Shown here piece by piece: positions 1 to 10,936 of a stretch of 64,000 nt of DNA. Every line of letters begins with the position of its first letter. Positions within the stretch are counted from its first letter, which is position 1. Position numbers and translations under genes: made by a program. A model generated the notes under the pieces. The model saw only the letters and a list, made by a program, of their open reading frames with translations. It had not been told where the DNA came from and did not search any database. This stretch comes from Scolanthus callimorphus (lineage: Eukaryota; Cnidaria; Anthozoa; Actiniaria; Edwardsiidae): the NCBI GenBank assembly GCA_033964015.1, contig CM066921.1, positions 28,811,355 to 28,875,354 on the forward strand, read 5' to 3'.

Positions 1-113
1 TTAACTTGGGCAGCCATTATTTTGGGCAACCCGGGAGCCTATTTTAAGCCCTGTTTTTCTCGTAAAATTTCTTGGCAAATTTTAAAAACTGAACAAAATG
101 AACTATTTTGTAG

Positions 114-1609
114 GAAGAAGAACCCATCAACTTCAGCAGCTCTCCATTCACTTGTCTTCCATCATACAGCAAAAGGATGAACTTATAACAAGGCTGCAGC
201 AGCCATTTGTTGGTAGCTATCTTATTACAGATGCTGCATATCACAGGTACATGTACTGGATCTGCAACCTTTACCAGTACTACCTCAATAGACCTCCTCG
301 GCTTGGGTGCAATGTTTTGCCCATTTCAGATCACGTGGCATTCCCATGAGTATTCTCTCTTTGTTTTGAATGCTTCCATATTCATATATCCTTAGGTGCG
401 TAGCAGAAAAACAAAGAGAGAATACTCATGGGAATGCCATGACCTGAAATGGGCAAAACGAATGGGCAAGCCGAGGAGGTCTATTCCTTTTCAATCATAC
501 TGAAACAAGCTTGACGAAAGAAGAAAAATGACCTTTACCCTGATTTGATATCAAGCGCTTTTGACGTAAGCACTTGAAGCTTTCCAGAATGAAAGAATTA
601 AAAGTGTGGTATATACGTATCTATATCTATATCTATTACTTTGCAAACAGAGTTGGCAGGGACAGACAGACAGACAGACAATTTTTTTTGGAATCGTATA
701 CAAAATTGTATATAGATTTAAGCCCAAATACGTTTAAGTAAAAATCATGTTTTTTCCCATTTTACAATCACCTCAACATGATTGCTTTCCAGAGAGAGAA
801 GCACTCTCGCAGGGATGTAGCCAAGGAGAGCGCCCAGGGGACCCCCCCCCCCCCACCTTTTTGAAGCCAAAAACACATTAAATGTATGGCACAACATTTA
901 AAATACATGAGGAAATGGTCATATGAAAGGCCCTTTTGCCCCCCTTCTTATAAAAATCCTGGCTACGCCCCTGTTCGGGCATAGGCCCCAACTGAACCAT
1001 TGAACAGCAGCTAACTTGTGATTTTATCCTGTAATTTAGTACATGGGCTTATGGGTGCCTGTTTCAATTATGACCGTAATTATATAGCCAGCTCGAAATC
1101 CCATTGTGCCGGCAGATCGATTTTTCTTGAATCGTCCAATTATTTTTTAATGGATCGCGCGCGCTCTAATTGGACAGTTCGCGCTAAAATTGGACAGTTT
1201 GGGTTTGAACATGGATGTTATATAATTAATAAATAACAGGACTCCATGCTTGTCCAATTAAGAAAAAAAATGGATGATTCCTCGGAACTCCAAATTGGAC
1301 TCGGCCTGCGGCCTCGTCCAATTTTGGAAATCCTCTGAATCATCCAATTTTTTCTTAATTGGACAGCATGGAGTCCTATTATATATACTAATGGATAGGG
1401 TGAAAAATTTGTTTCAGTAGCACTTAAATAATAACAGTATATACCAAATCAGTGAATAGTCATTTTCGCGCGCTCTGATTGGTTCCTGAAATAGTAGATA
1501 TCAAACACTATTTACTGTTTTGAGAAAACTCTCAAAATGGCGGCTCGTTTCGCGCGCGATACTGCGTTTTAAACCTTTATCACCGTATTTTATTCTACTG
1601 ATTTGGTAT

Positions 1610-1642
<33 letters not shown>

Positions 1643-1695
1643 CCTAGTGGTGGATATATTATACCTCGACGCTTCGCGTCTGGGTATAATGTCCA

Positions 1696-1728
<33 letters not shown>

Positions 1729-3365
1729 TAATAATAAAAAATATTATTATTTTCAAAATCCACTAATATTATACGTATGTATATTTCATTGACCACTTCC
1801 TACAAAAAAGTTCATGTCAGGCCACTGACAGAAAAATGGACATTTGTCTTTCTATTCTAGTGACACATCGTCAGCCTTACCGGAGATTGCAGCAAATCTG
1901 GCTTGCCTACCAAAACAGCTAGAAGACATCAGTTGGGCCAATGGAACAAACCTAGGTGATGGGAAGCTGGTGAGTCTGGAATCTGAACCTAAACGAAACT
2001 TAACATAAACAAATGTATGGATTTATAAAGCACTTGCGAGATATCCGATCTCTAAGATTCAGACTGCAGTTTTACAAGTACAGTTTACAATCGTGAGTGG
2101 GCTATAAATCATATTGTAGTGACTTATATCCAAGGGAACGTAGCGAAAGAAAATGTGTTTTGCACGCGCCGTGAATACGTTAGGCTCGGTTTCCAGCCGT
2201 AGTTTGTGTCGTTTCTAGCGAATCCTCAGGAGCGCGGGCTCACCTTCAACCGCCAAGGCTGGAAACCGAGCCTATGAATACGTCCGATTGGCGTTTTTTT
2301 CCGTTAAACTATGCACGATGCATCTTGGGGGAGAAGCTCTTCGGAACAATGGTTCCTGTAACTTAACAACAAGACAGGTCTTTGCTCTTCTTTCTTTGAC
2401 TTGTTCTGTTACGTCACAGCGGTGTCCTACTAAATGTCTTGCATGATGGGTAACCCCCGTTGCAAGGCCCCCGGGCATTTGTAGATGTAGATGTAGATGA
2501 AGAACCATTGTTCATTCCGCAAGATGCAGCGTGCATGGAGAATGGAGTGATTTATTCTATGGGGTCCAATAGGCCGTTATCACGCAAAATTGATTAATAA
2601 TATTTAATAGTTATCAGAAAATGAAATCCAGTATTCAATTCTACACATCCGTATTAGGAAAATTGCAAAGTTTGGTGAAGATTGCTTGAATACTGACTGA
2701 GATATGAATTTTCAAAACTTTCTTTGCAAGAAATGTATGGGAAAATACATCGAAACGAGTCCAGCCTCGACTTGACTTTGCCCATACAATTCTTTGTAAA
2801 AAGTAAGCCAGAATACGATGTTTTGAAAATTCATATCTCAGCCAGTTTTCAAGTAATTCTTTTGAAACTTTGCAATTTTACTAATACGGATGTGCAGAAA
2901 TGAAAAATGGATTTTAGTTTCTGATTACTATTAAATATTATTAATCAATTTTGCGTGATAACGGCCTATTAAACGGGTAAGCGCATACTAAAGGGAAAAT
3001 CTCGAAGAAATTAAATAGCAAAAATATTTGCAAATTCGATCGCGTATCCAAACCCCCTTCAGGCTTATGATTTTCTTTGTGCAAGCTTGATGAATACGAT
3101 GAATACGATGAATACGATGAATACGATGAATACGATGAATACGATGAATACGATGAATACGATGAATACGATGAATACGATGAATACGACTGACTGAATA
3201 TGACGTCCTTTATTGCAGGAAAATGTACTTTCTGGCATTGAATCGTCATTCGCTGACTTGCAACGACATTTCCGTGCTGCGCTGAAGAGCAGGAAAGTAA
3301 TGGAGCAGATACGCTACCTTCATACAGCAGACAATGAACAAAAGTCACATAACAGCGCTAGATAA
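114..3365 (+). CDS. HAUS2: HAUS augmin-like complex subunit 2, 3' part of gene (3 exons seen)
   Basis: Augmin subunit 2 recruits gamma-tubulin to existing spindle microtubules. Three exons fit. Exon a starts at 114 after a TAG acceptor and runs to about 287. Exon b is 1861-1969, with a TAG acceptor and CTG|GTGAGT donor. Exon c is 3219-3365, with a GCAG acceptor, ending in TAA at 3363-3365. Exon a contains DAAYHRYM, matching the conserved AVYHRYM of vertebrate HAUS2. Exon b contains LPEIAANL, matching IPHLAANL at the right spacing. Exon c is a helical C-terminus (SFADLQRHFRAALKSRK). Phases agree from b to c (phase 0). The upstream exons lie before the window. The donor of exon a is unclear because a MITE with a TA duplication begins at 291, right where the exon should end; the GTACAT at 246 is a possible earlier donor with the right phase but would drop conserved residues. 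Identification rests on recalled similarity and gene order of motifs. Confidence 0.62.
291..481. mobile_element. Hairpin MITE, family 'cctcctcggcttggg', copy 1
   Basis: Near-perfect inverted repeats of about 80 bp (GACCTCCTCGGCTTGGG at the left, its complement at 465-481), flanked by TA at 289-290 and 482-483, as expected for a Tc1/mariner-type MITE. A second copy lies at 10123-10315. It abuts a HAUS2 exon. Confidence 0.8.
828..975. mobile_element. Short element with 'caggg(g)cgtagcca' ends, copy 1
   Basis: Left end CAGGGATGTAGCCA near 830 and right end TGGCTACGCCCCTG near 960-973 are inverted repeats; a C-run lies inside. Related copies sit at 20394-20612, 47655-47794 and 54250-54562. Confidence 0.6.
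1236..1380. mobile_element. Hairpin MITE
   Basis: Palindromic element: AGGACTCCATGCTTGTCCAA at the left end and its complement at the right end, with 'aattggac' motifs repeated inside. The full length can fold as a snap-back. Confidence 0.7.
1618..1728. mobile_element. Short hairpin element
   Basis: ACAACTATCCCCC at 1618-1630 pairs with GGGGGATAGTTGT at the right end; an inner inverted repeat (GTGGTGGA... / ...TCCACCAC) surrounds a palindromic centre. It lies in the HAUS2 intron just before exon b. Confidence 0.6.
2182..2275. mobile_element. Short hairpin 'ggctcggtttccagcc'
   Basis: GGCTCGGTTTCCAGCC at the left and GGCTGGAAACCGAGCC at the right form an inverted repeat around about 60 bp. 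A related half-site (GCTGGAAACCGAGC) occurs near 15730. Confidence 0.6.
2569..2970. mobile_element. Inverted-repeat MITE of about 400 bp
   Basis: AATAGGCCGTTATCACGCAA at 2569 is repeated in inverted form ending at 2970. Arms of about 130 bp flank a centre that itself contains inverted 'gaaaattcatatctcag' segments. A partial copy of one arm is in the DCTN5 second intron at 49902-50024. Confidence 0.75.
3089..3188. repeat. 9-bp minisatellite (gatgaatac)n, about 11 copies
   Basis: Pure tandem array of GATGAATAC ending 30 bp before the HAUS2 last-exon acceptor. The open frames through it (SSYSSYSSY on the minus strand) are a product of the 9-bp period, not a gene. Confidence 0.95.
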
Positions 3366-5109
3366 GTCCAGCCTTCCTCTCTCAAATACAAAACTGCACC
3401 GTAAAAGGTACGACACCTCATTTGGTTACGACTACCTTATTGGTACTAATTTTCGCCGGCACTTAATTTCGCGAAAAAAGGTCGGCATATTTCGTGGGTC
3501 TTTATTTTCGCGATTTGGGTGCAAAATTATTTTCTTAGGAAATTAATTTTCGCGAAAATGAAAAAACACATTTTATTTCGAGAATTAATATTGTATTATT
3601 ATTTCACACTTCTTATTGCTGAAAATCATCAACTCATAACAAAATCAAACTATAGAGACCGCATCGTGTACTTCCTTGTGCTTGACTTCTTTGCAATTGT
3701 ATAATACATATTATGTATAATACATTGTAGCTGTGAATTATTCGTTAAATTGAGAATGCACGGAATATAGGAGGGTATTAAATTTCGCGACATTTAAGTT
3801 CGCGGGAATTTTTTTCGCGTTCCCCCCCCCCCCCCCCCCCCCTCAAATAGTCGCGACTTACCTCCAGTGTTATAGCGACTATTTGGAGACTAGAATGTTT
3901 TATTTAGGCGCTAATGACACCTCTCGGGCCCTATATAGGGTTTACGTTTTCCCAGTGAGACGCCGTTTTTAGAATCCTTAGGATGTCTAGAAATCGATTT
4001 TATGTGTCCACAGCTCGAAAATGACCGTGTCTCAATGAGATTCTCAAAGGGCAACTTACAGACTGTAGCGGCGTCCCGTGGAGCGTTCTATGTTCTAGCC
4101 TTTCCACATATTGTTTTAGTGACATGATGAAAAACTGTCAAACTGAATTTTGTTTTCTTAAGGTCTCTGTACACCCGTGAGGGGTGTCTTCGGAAAACAA
4201 TTCTCGTTGCATCGCAATTTATGCTATGATAATCAGCTATATATCGTTTTTTTTTCTTATGAAGTTATTTAGTTTAGTCAGAAGTTTAGTGAAGTGTGAT
4301 GTTTTTTTGTATTTCTAAGACCCCGAACTAAAAAGTACCTTGTTTACTTGAGAAGCTCCAGACCATTAGCGGTTTGTTGCACAATTTCACAATTTGTCGG
4401 ATTTTACTCACGGATAAATGAACTGCAAAACCCTGTCAGCGATTTTTTATATCTTGCATAATTACGAAAATATTAGTTCGCGAAGTTGAAAGTCCAATTT
4501 TTGTTCAATTTGTGATCGCAAAATTTATCATAAAATATTTTTCAATTAAAAAATAAAAATTCCCTGACATGGTTTGTTAGCTAGTATCATGGTCTAACGA
4601 CTCAGAAAATTTGACGCCGATATCTTAAATCGTGCAGGATCAGGAGCTTCGCGAAGGTGAAAATTTGACCTATTAAGAATTAGAAAAAACGTGTAAAGTT
4701 AATTAAATTACAGTAAATGTGTGGCGGGCTGTACACAAGAAATGGCAATTGAAGCCTACGAAAACAGTTGAACGCATCATTTGAGGTTTTAGAAATATAC
4801 TTTAGGACTGTATCAAATGAATTTCAGGAAAAAAGTAAAGTTATGGATTTTTGAATTTTTACCTTTCACGAGACCTTAAGAATTGTTACGTACTCCACTG
4901 GTAAAGTTTGTCAGGGAAAAGATTCTCCTTTCCCCTGGGGGAGGTTGAGGAGAGGATCCTTGTCTTTCCCCTGAGGGGAGGGGAGAACCCTTACACGCGA
5001 GTATCGCACCACGTTAGGTCACAGTGAATGCTGTTCCTGGTCTTTGATTTAAAAACGTTTTTCTGCGTTTTCAACATTGAGCAATGATGGATCTTAATTG
5101 ATCCTCACC
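3366..5109. other. Intergenic, HAUS2 to GT31 gene
   Basis: No gene recognised. It holds a C-run at about 3822-3842, several 'ttcgcg' rich stretches at 3440-3560 and 3780-3820, and AT-rich sequence. The last 200 bp are the likely upstream region of the GT31 gene. Confidence 0.5.
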
Positions 5110-6140
5110 ATGCCGTGTGCTCAAACTTTGTGTGCTCAAACTTTGAGAAATCGATTCCTATGCATTTGGCTGATTAGTTTCATTATGTGTTTGGTGGTAT
5201 TAATTCTCAACATCTGGTTTATCGCAGAGACAGATCCCCCGAATTCGATCACTTGGCATGGCAAGTTTGATTTTATGCTACACCCAACAGTGAAAATACA
5301 TGTACAACCTACTTTGAATACATCCAATATATTTCTGCTGGTACTGGTGATCAGTGCTACGAGTCATTTTGATCGTCGAGTTTCTATACGAAAGACGTGG
5401 GGTCGAGCTGATAATTGGGGAGCATGGAAGAAAACACTTACAAGAAACTATACAACTGTATTTTTACTCGGGAAATCACAACAAGAGAACGTCAATGCTG
5501 ATCTTAAGGAAGAAGTTGCGTTACATCACGATTTGTTGATTGGCAACTTTAACGATTCCTACATGACTCTTCTTACGAAAATCACGATGGGTTTGGTTTG
5601 GAGTTTGCAGATCAAGTGTGAATTTGTGTTAAAAGCGGATGATGACACCTATATGCATATTCCTCGAATGATGCTCTGGCTTCAGAATTCCAACCTCCCT
5701 GAAAAACTTTACGCGGGATTCGTGCACAGACATCAAAACCTGACAGATCTACAAGATCCAAACATTATATTTCATTTGAGGAGTATAGTCCGAACTTTTA
5801 TTATAGTTTTTGTTCGGGTCCAGCATATGTTATATCTAAGAATGTACTTCCAGAAATCTTAAATGCAAGCAGATATGTTCGCAGGTTTCGAATCGAGGAC
5901 GCATTCATGGGCTTCCTGATGCACAAAGTAGGTATAACTCCTTATCATTATAAAGGTTTCAGATTATTTTTCTCTCGTGAACACCTTAGGATGTTAACGG
6001 AGTGTGACTTAGTAGAATACATTGCCTATGGCCACGGATTTAACACTGAGCTTGTAGAGGAACTTCATGAGAGATTTCTAGAGCTTGGATCGTCTTCGAA
6101 TACAGTTTGTTGTGTTTACAACGATGCGTGTTACCGATAG
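5110..6140 (+). pseudogene. Beta-1,3-galactosyltransferase-like (GT31), intronless, one frame break
   Basis: Family members are Golgi type II membrane enzymes that add beta-1,3-linked galactose or N-acetylhexosamine to glycans. The ATG at 5110 (CTCACC before it) is preferred over an upstream TTG. Residues 16-38 form one hydrophobic span. The sequence then has the GT31 order: 'VSIRKTWG' motif, 'DSYMTLLTK', the DDD metal-binding triad at residues 177-179 in KADDDTYMH, then in a second frame 'EEYSPNFYYSFCSGPAYV' and an EDAFMG motif (family form EDVYVG). The frame changes once, between about 5755 and 5765; the remainder reads to a stop at 6140. No introns are present. Either a retrocopy that has decayed or an active single-exon gene with an assembly indel. 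Every motif except the reading frame is intact, so the break looks recent. Substrate cannot be told. Confidence 0.72.
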
Positions 6141-6182
6141 CTACAGGAATGGTGGTAATTGCTAGTATAATTGGGCTAGCCG

Positions 6183-8920
6183 GTGTCACACAAGCGCGTT
6201 ACCAAGGCCCTGTCCACACTCAAGTGCGTTACTGAGGCCCTGTCCACACTCAAGTGCGCTACCTAGGCCCTGTCCACACTTAAGTGTGTTACTGAGGCCC
6301 TGTCCACACTCAAGTGCGTTACCTAGGCCCTGTCCACACTCAAGTGCGTTACCTAGGCCCTGTCCACACTCAAGTGCGTTACTAAGGCCCTGTCCACACT
6401 CAAGTGTGTTACTGAGGCCCTGTCCACACTCAAGTGCGTTACCTAGGCCCTGTCCACACTCAAGGGCGTTACTAAGGCCCTGTCCACACTCAAGTGTGTT
6501 ACCAAGGCCCTGTCCACACTCAAGTGCGTTACCTAGGCCCTGTCCACACTCAAGTGCGTTACTAAGGCCCTGTCCACACTCAAGTGTGTTACCAAGGCCC
6601 TGTCCACACTCAAGTGCGTTACCTAGGCCCTGTCCACACTCAAGTGCGTTACCAAGATCCTGTCCACACTTAAGTGTGTTACCAATGGCCCGAGCACACT
6701 CAAGTGCGTTACCAAGGCCCTGTCCACACTCAAGTGCGTTACTAAGGCCCCGAGCACACTCAAGTGCGTTACCAAGGCCCTGTCCACACTCAAGTGCGTT
6801 ACTAAGGCCCCGAGCACACTCAAGTGCGTTACCAAGGCCCGAGCACACTCAAGTGCGTTACCAAGGCCCCGAGCACACTCAAGTGCGTTACTGAGGCCCT
6901 GTCCACACTCAAGTGCGTTACCAAGGCCCTGTCCACACTCAAGTGCGTTACCAAGGCCCCGAGCACACTCAAGTGCGTTACCAAGGCCCCAAGCACACTC
7001 AAGTGCGTTACTGAGGCCCTGTCCACACTCAAGTGCGTTGCCAAGACCCTGTCCACTCTCAAGTGCGTTACTAAGGCTCTGTCCACACTCAAGTGCGTTA
7101 CCAAGGCCCTGTCCACACTCAAGTGCGTTACTAAGGCCCTGTCCACACTCAAGTGTGTTACTGAGGCCCTGTCCACACTCAAGTGCGTTACCTAGGCCCT
7201 GTCCACACTCAAGGGCGTTACTAAGGCCCTGTCCACACTCAAGTGTGTTACCAAGGCCCTGTCCACACTCAAGTGCGTTACCTAGGCCCTGTCCACACTC
7301 AAGTGCGTTACTAAGGCCCTGTCCACACTCAAGTGTGTTACCAAGGCCCTGTCCACACTCAAGTGCGTTACCTAGGCCCTGTCCACACTCAAGTGCGTTA
7401 CCAAGATCCTGTCCACACTTAAGTGTGTTACCAATGGCCCGAGCACACTCAAGTGCGTTACCAAGGCCCTGTCCACACTCAAGTGCGTTACTAAGGCCCC
7501 GAGCACACTCAAGTGCGTTACCAAGGCCCTGTCCACACTCAAGTGCGTTACTAAGGCCCCGAGCACACTCAAGTGCGTTACCAAGGCCCCGAGCACACTC
7601 AAGTGCGTTACCAAGGCCCCGAGCACACTCAAGTGCGTTACTGAGGCCCTGTCCACACTCAAGTGCGTTACCAAGGCCCTGTCCACACTCAAGTGCGTTA
7701 CCAAGGCCCCGAGCACACTCAAGTGCGTTACCAAGGCCCCAAGCACACTCAAGTGCGTTACTGAGGCCCTGTCCACACTCAAGTGCGTTGCCAAGACCCT
7801 GTCCACTCTCAAGTGCGTTACTAAGGCTCTGTCCACACTCAAGTGCGTTACCAAGGCCCCGAGCACACTCAAGTGCGTTACCAAGGCCCCGAGCACACTC
7901 AAGTGCGTTACTGAGGCCCTGTCCACACTCAAGTGCGTTACCAAGGCCCTGTCCACACTCAAGTGCGTTACCAAGGCCCCGAGCACACTCAAGTGCGTTA
8001 CCAAGGCCCCAAGCACACTCAAGTGCGTTACTGAGGCCCTGTCCACACTCAAGTGCGTTGCCAAGACCCTGTCCACTCTCAAGTGCGTTACTAAGGCTCT
8101 GTCCACACTCAAGTGCGTTACCAAGGCCCTGTCCACACTCAAGTGCGTTACTAAGGCCCTGTCCACACTCAAGTGTGTTACTGAGGCCCTGTCCACACTC
8201 AAGTGCGTTACCTAGGCCCTGTCCACACTCAAGGGCGTTACTAAGGCCCTGTCCACACTCAAGTGTGTTACCAAGGCCCTGTCCACACTCAAGTGCGTTA
8301 CCTAGGCCCTGTCCACACTCAAGTGCGTTACTAAGGCCCTGTCCACACTCAAGTGTGTTACCAAGGCCCTGTCCACACTCAAGTGCGTTACCTAGGCCCT
8401 GTCCACACTCAAGTGCGTTACCAAGACCCTGTCCACACTTAAGTGTGTTACCAATGGCCCGAGCACACTCAAGTGCGTTACCAAGGCCCTGTCCACACTC
8501 AAGTGCGTTACTAAGGCCCCGAGCACACTCAAGTGCGTTACCAAGGCCCTGTCCACACTCAAGTGCGTTACTAAGGCCCCGAGCACACTCAAGTGCGTTA
8601 CCAAGGCCCCGAGCACACTCAAGTGCGTTACCAAGGCCCCGAGCACACTCAAGTGCGTTACTGAGGCCCTGTCCACACTCAAGTGCGTTACCAAGGCCCT
8701 GTCCACACTCAAGTGCGTTACCAAGGCCCCGAGCACACTCAAGTGCGTTACCAAGGCCCCGAGCACACTCAAGTGCGTTACTGAGGCCCTGTCCACACTC
8801 AAGTGCGTTGCCAAGACCCTGTCCACTCTCAAGTGCGTTACTAAGGCTCTGTCCACACTCAAGTGCGTTACCAAGGCCCTGTCCACACTCAAGTGCGTTA
8901 CTGAGGCCCTGTCCACACTA
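6183..8920. repeat. 30-bp minisatellite with higher-order structure, about 90 units
   Basis: Head-to-tail 30-bp units (GGCCCTGTCCACACTCAAGTGCGTTACTAA type). Two unit classes alternate: 'CCCTGTCCACACTC' and 'CCCCGAGCACACTC'. Because 30 is a multiple of 3, long open frames appear in several frames and both strands; the 627- and 220-residue ones are artefacts. Units are not all equal: 6841-7860 and 7861-8880 are direct 1020-bp duplicates, and 6392-6840 repeats again at an offset of about 750 bp. One 29-bp unit occurs near 6839. It begins 43 bp after the GT31 stop and ends about 75 bp before the poly(A) signal of the next gene. Confidence 0.97.
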
Positions 8921-8996
8921 GACAGTGCGTTTTCGTTTAAAAGTGCATACTTTTTGATGCACTCAGGCTTCTTGTTCACACAGGAATAAAAATATC

Positions 8997-9002
8997 TTTA
9001 TT
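8997..9002 (-). promoter_or_regulatory. Poly(A) signal AATAAA for secreted acidic protein gene 1
   Basis: AATAAA on the minus strand, 20 bp downstream of the stop at 9022-9024. It supports the longer frame-shifted reading as the original 3' end of the gene. Confidence 0.6.
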
Positions 9003-9021
9003 TTATCAAACACATCGCGGG

Positions 9022-9349
9022 TTACAAATGTCCACGTGGCCCAAACACCGAACGAGAATCTGTTTCGTAAATATCCAAGTCGTCTGTAACATCTTCGCCT
9101 TGGTTCAAACTCCTCGCATTCTCTGACTCATTGACATCCGTGTCTTCAAAGACCTCCTCTGCCGCTATCGGCTGTATATCCTCTGTATTGTCTTTCTCAG
9201 CTGTGTCACTCTGCCTGGAGGGTTAGTTGTTGGTTTCTCTTCTACTACGATTCCGAGTGAGCTGACCTGCACGTTGAACCCGCTGACGTCCGCGGAAACG
9301 GCGAGCATGAACAGCAACAGCATCTCGAGTACGAGTGCACGCATAGTGG
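9022..9349 (-). pseudogene. Secreted acidic protein 1 (frame break), paralogue of the one at 14191
   Basis: Function unknown. The coding exon starts at 9349 after a TTTTTCCATAG acceptor, five bases before the ATG at 9344, so the 5' UTR is split by an intron. The N-terminus (MRALVLEMLLLFMLAVSADV) is a clear signal peptide, followed by 'SSLGIVVEEKPTTNPP'. Near 9211-9222 the frame must change; the continuing frame is rich in Asp and Glu ('EEVFEDTDVNESENAR', 'EDVTDDLDIYETDSR') and stops at 9022. The signal frame alone would stop at 9165 after a basic tail unlike the paralogue. The paralogue at 14191-14604 has the same upstream acceptor arrangement, the same 'VVEKPT' core and an uninterrupted acidic tail, which is why I treat the break as damage or an assembly indel. 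Confidence 0.6.
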
Positions 9350-9426
9350 CTATGGAAAAAAATATGAGAGATACAAAGATTTTGACAATTTTCACATTAA
9401 GTGGCCAAAAATCTAGTTACTCAACA

Positions 9427-9592
9427 CCTGAGAACCTTTTGGCTTGATTTTTGAAGAACTACAGGTACCTGAGAACCTTTTGGCTTGATTTTGGAAGAAC
9501 TACAGGTACCTGAGAACCTTTTGGCTTGATTTTGGAAGAACTAAAGGTACCGAAGAACCTTTTGGCTTGATTTTGGAAGAACTACAGGTACT
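9427..9592. repeat. 41-bp tandem repeat, four copies
   Basis: Unit ACCTGAGAACCTTTTGGCTT plus GATTTTGGAAGAACTACAGGT, four copies with few changes. It lies just upstream of the secreted acidic protein 1 exon, probably in its 5' intron or promoter. Confidence 0.9.
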
Positions 9593-10122
9593 GTAAGCAT
9601 AATTGGGATCGCCCCACAATTCTCATGGAAAGCGGAGAAATGACATGTCAAATTTCTCCGCCTCGACTGCTATAATAGGAAAACTCCATGTCGAGTGAAA
9701 CTCATTTTGAACCACCATATGTTGTTATAAACTTTGAAATGTATTTACTTAGGTTACTATCAATTTCCTAACGAGACTAGTTACACTGTAGTTACTACTT
9801 GCATGCAAAACTTTCAAAATATACTAAAATAAAGCCAAAGGTTTCATTGGTTCTAATAACTATATGCACAGGAGTAGAAGAATCAGGAGCCATCAACAGG
9901 AGCCTCCATCTATTTTTAGACGGGATTTTGAACATTCTTGTCCAATACTCTGACAAATTTATGCATGTCATTGTTCTCTTCCATTGTTTAGCCTCGTTCT
10001 ATAATACACTCCATTGCACTCCATTGTTTTAGACAATGTCTTGCATAAAATTATAAGTGTATTTGACAAACCCTCCAAGATGATGGAATACAAATAAGTG
10101 AAATTAAATAAAACTACGATCA
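9593..10122. other. Non-coding; fragment of the 31560 tandem repeat at 9863-9920
   Basis: No gene seen. The stretch ATGCACAGGAGTAGAAGAAT with the following 'caggagccatcaacaggagcctcc' is the complement of the unit tandemly repeated at 31560-31855. Confidence 0.5.
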
Positions 10123-10315
10123 ATCCTCTTCGGCTTGGGCGTAATGTTTTGCACATTTCAGATCACGTGGCATTCCCATGAGTATTCTCTCTTTGTTTAG
10201 AATGCTTCCATATTCATATATATCCTTCGGTGCGTAGCAGAAAAAGAAAGAGAACACTCATGGGAATGCCACGTGATCTAAAATGGGAAAACATTGCGCC
10301 CAAGCCGAGGAGGTC
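10123..10315. mobile_element. Hairpin MITE, family 'cctcctcggcttggg', copy 2
   Basis: Same inverted-repeat structure as 291-481, including the central 'catattcatatat' and 'tgcgtagcagaaaaa' segments. The left terminus has diverged; the right end keeps GAGGTC followed by TA. Confidence 0.8.
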
Positions 10316-10446
10316 TATTGGAATAGTCCACCGAAGCAATACTACACTGTTCAAATGATCCACGCTTCCCCACGTCAATGAACGCTAACCAAACAATCCT
10401 TCCTCTTTTATCGTGGATCATAGGTTGAGCCCGTTCCATTCCGAGG

Positions 10447-10603
10447 TTGAGCCATTCTCGAACCCAGAGCTCCCCGGCTCGTCACCTCGCGGGGAAAGCT
10501 CTAGTGACAGCCACAGCGCATGCTCCAACGCTCAAAATCAACCAATCAGCGACGGCCCTCAAGTGGATGTCCCCCGAGCCTCCCCTGCGAGCAGACGAGA
10601 ATG
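10447..10603. mobile_element. MITE family 'cccagagctcc', copy 1 (partial)
   Basis: Shares ends ('ttctcgaacccagagctccc') and interior ('gcatgctccaacgctcaaaatcaaccaatcagc') with 10683-10890, 26220-26595 and 36549-36775. The end regions are inverted repeats of each other. Confidence 0.65.
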
Positions 10604-10682
10604 AGGTTCAACCCGAACGTTGAGCCCGCGCCCAACTTGCACCTAGTCTACCGGGGACACATGCGCACAAGCCTTGTCATTG

Positions 10683-10890
10683 TTCCCGTTCTCGTACCCA
10701 GAGCTCCTCGTCTCGTCTGCTCGCATGGGAGGCTCTGGTAACATTCATTTGAGGGCTTTCGCTGATTGGCTGATTTTGAACGTTGGGGCATGCGCAGAAA
10801 GTTGTTTCTCTCAACGGCTCTATGTCAAATGTCGCGCGTGCGTCAATGGCTGTCACCAGAGCCTCCCCCAGGAGTAGACGAGCGGGGACG
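10683..10890. mobile_element. MITE family 'cccagagctcc', copy 2
   Basis: Inverted orientation relative to copy 1: 'ctcgtacccagagctcctcg' at the left, 'gagcctcccccaggagtagacgag' at the right, with 'gctgattggctgattttgaacgttgg' inside. Copies 1 and 2 lie side by side. Confidence 0.65.
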
Positions 10891-10936
10891 GACTGGGTAC
10901 GAGGATGGGCTCACCCTTCACCTAGTCTACCGCAAC

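Noticed and set aside
2941..3348. 135-codon minus frame with SSYSSY repeats
   Set aside because: Antisense to the 9-bp repeat and HAUS2 last exon; no family features.
5098..5109. Upstream start at 5098 for the GT31 gene
   Set aside because: The codon there is TTG; the first ATG in frame, with a good context, is at 5110.
6183..8920. CRISPR-like array of 30-bp repeats
   Set aside because: Units abut directly with no spacers, and the genome is eukaryotic.
7038..8921. Open frame of 627 codons (PRPCPHSSAL repeats) and antisense frames of 195-276 codons
   Set aside because: They follow from a 30-bp repeat whose period is a multiple of three; several frames on both strands are open at once and none has a non-repeat domain.
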